Shown here: positions 63,133-64,000 of the stretch, one piece after another | Layout: each line of letters starts with the position of its first letter | Position numbering within the stretch: position 1 is the first letter of the stretch | Made by a program: the position numbers and the translations under genes | Origin: Variovorax sp. V213 | GTDB lineage: Bacteria; Pseudomonadota; Gammaproteobacteria; Burkholderiales; Burkholderiaceae_C | NCBI RefSeq assembly: GCF_041154455.1 | Contig: NZ_AP028664.1 | Coordinates: forward strand, 4,961,001-5,025,000 | Reading direction: 5' to 3' | DNA length: 64,000 nt | The notes under the pieces: generated by a model | Database searches by the model: none | What the model saw: the letters and a program-made list of their open reading frames with translations, nothing else | Told to the model about the DNA's origin: nothing

Positions 63133-63977
63133 CAGAGTGCCGCCCATGCAAAGAGACGGCGGTTGAGCGCCTTGAAAGCGAAGTCGGACACGAGGCCAAT
63201 GACGCCGATCACGATGATCCCGAAGATGATCTGCCCGGTGTTGAGCAGGGCCTGGCTGTCGGTGATCATGTGGCCGATGCCCGACGAGGAGCCGATGAGC
63301 TCCGCCACGATCACGTAGGTCCAGGCCCAGCCGAGCACGAGGCGCAGCGTTTCGGCAATGCCGGGCGCGGCACCCGGAATGAGCACGCGCGCCACGATGC
63401 CGCGGCTCTTGGCGCCCAGCGTGTAGGCCGCCTCGACGAGGTCGCGCCGCGCGCCACCCACGGTCACGGCCACCATCAGCACGATCTGGAAGAAGGAGCC
63501 GATGAAGATCACCAGCAGCTTCTGCATTTCGCCGAGGCCCGCCCACAGGATGAGCAGCGGAATGAATGCGGACGCCGGCAGGTAGCGGCAGAACGAGACG
63601 AAGGGCTCGAAGAAGGCCTCCACGGCCTTCCATGTGCCCATGGCAATGCCGAGCGGCACCGCCAGCACGGCCGCCAGCAGGAAGCCGCCGAACACGCGCC
63701 ACACGGTCATGCCCACGTCGCCGATGAAGCCGAACTCGGCGAAGAGCATCCAGCCTTCCTTGAGCATGGTCAACGGGCTGGCAAGGAAGGTCGGCGGCAC
63801 GAAGCCGCCGAGCGTGGCGATGGACCACACGAGCACGAAGGCCACGAAGAAGGCCAGCCCGAGCACCACGCGGGCGCGCCCGCTGATGGGCTCGAGCGGC
63901 GCGAGCGAACGGCGCCGCGCGGGCGCGGCGGCCTGGGAGGGAACGGCCGGCGCAGGCGCCGCCGTGCGCGGCTGCAC
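63132..63977 (-). CDS. NitT/Tau-type ABC transporter permease
   Basis: A 281-residue permease with six hydrophobic segments. An Ala/Pro-rich N-terminus (residues 1-35) precedes the first helix (VVLGLAFFVAFVLVW). Family blocks are FMRYLP-like VSFCRYLPASAFIPLLILW near 128 and the EAA loop (EAAYTLGAKSRGIVARVLIP near 185). The start is a GTG at 63977 with TAAGG about 12 bases upstream. Confidence 0.85.
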   Translation of the reverse strand: MQPRTAAPAPAVPSQAAAPARRRSLAPLEPISGRARVVLGLAFFVAFVLVWSIATLGGFVPPTFLASPLTMLKEGWMLFAEFGFIGDVGMTVWRVFGGFLLAAVLAVPLGIAMGTWKAVEAFFEPFVSFCRYLPASAFIPLLILWAGLGEMQKLLVIFIGSFFQIVLMVAVTVGGARRDLVEAAYTLGAKSRGIVARVLIPGAAPGIAETLRLVLGWAWTYVIVAELIGSSSGIGHMITDSQALLNTGQIIFGIIVIGVIGLVSDFAFKALNRRLFAWAAL

Positions 63978-63990
63978 CTGCGGCAGGGCC

Positions 63991-64000
63991 TTACTTGACG
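63991..64000 (-). CDS. Last codons of an upstream gene (probably the transporter's binding protein)
   Basis: On the minus strand the window's end reads two codons (Val, Lys) and TAA in one frame, 13 bases before the permease start. A binding protein would be expected here. Too short to identify. Confidence 0.3.

Overview
The window is a GC-rich, densely packed chromosomal segment of a betaproteobacterium. It is most probably Variovorax or a close relative in the Comamonadaceae. The reasons are the gene content (type VI secretion, LivK-type ABC transport, a hut cluster with hutF and hutG, a split metH), an S-adenosylhomocysteine riboswitch, and dispersed palindromic repeats of the kind common in that family. 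The taxonomic call is inference. I saw no phage, insertion sequence, CRISPR array or RNA gene other than the riboswitch.

Layout. (1) 1-22,500: a type VI secretion system (T6SS). tssJ runs off the left edge. A divergent tssQ-like lipoprotein, tagH and pppA face a long minus-strand operon, tssA-tssB-tssC-hcp-tagJ-tssE-tssF-tssG-tssH-vgrG. That operon continues into a cargo-loading island (small membrane protein, DUF2169, pentapeptide repeat, DUF3540, DUF4150/PAAR-like) in which I find no recognisable toxin. tssK, tssL and tssM are not here and presumably lie to the left. (2) 22,630-42,000: after an FAA-hydrolase-like gene comes what I read as a nicotinamide/nicotinate catabolic locus. It holds a two-subunit molybdenum hydroxylase with fused cytochrome c (nicotinate to 6-hydroxynicotinate), a Tat-exported nicotinamidase, and a complete LivFGHMK-type ABC transporter with fused permeases and an extra binding protein. 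It also holds two DUF1185 proteins, a UPF0280 (ApbE-like) protein, 6-hydroxynicotinate reductase, ferredoxin-NADP reductase, a TetR regulator and an enamidase. Together these give the reductive branch first described in Eubacterium barkeri: 6-hydroxynicotinate to 1,4,5,6-tetrahydro-6-oxonicotinate to 2-formylglutarate. (3) 42,060-45,240: a three-gene membrane glycosylation cassette (GT39-like, GT2, GtrA).

(4) 45,290-51,700: methionine synthase in two genes separated by 2.6 kb. The cobalamin part is preceded by an SAH riboswitch whose 3' strand can alternatively mask the Shine-Dalgarno sequence. Between the halves lie a PACE efflux gene, its divergent LysR regulator and an SH3 protein with a low-complexity tail. 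(5) 51,750-62,345: a histidine-utilisation cluster, hutC-hutH-hutU-iclR-ABC binding protein-permease-hutD-hutI-hutF-hutG. This is the five-step route via formiminoglutamate deiminase and formylglutamate deformylase. (6) 62,347-64,000: a NitT/Tau-type ABC transporter (ATPase, permease and the last codons of an upstream gene), packed against hutC.

Mobile palindromic repeats occur between genes. In two places they lie inside the molybdenum hydroxylase gene, in frame, so they are translated. No gene beyond the T6SS and nicotinate loci looks foreign in composition by eye.
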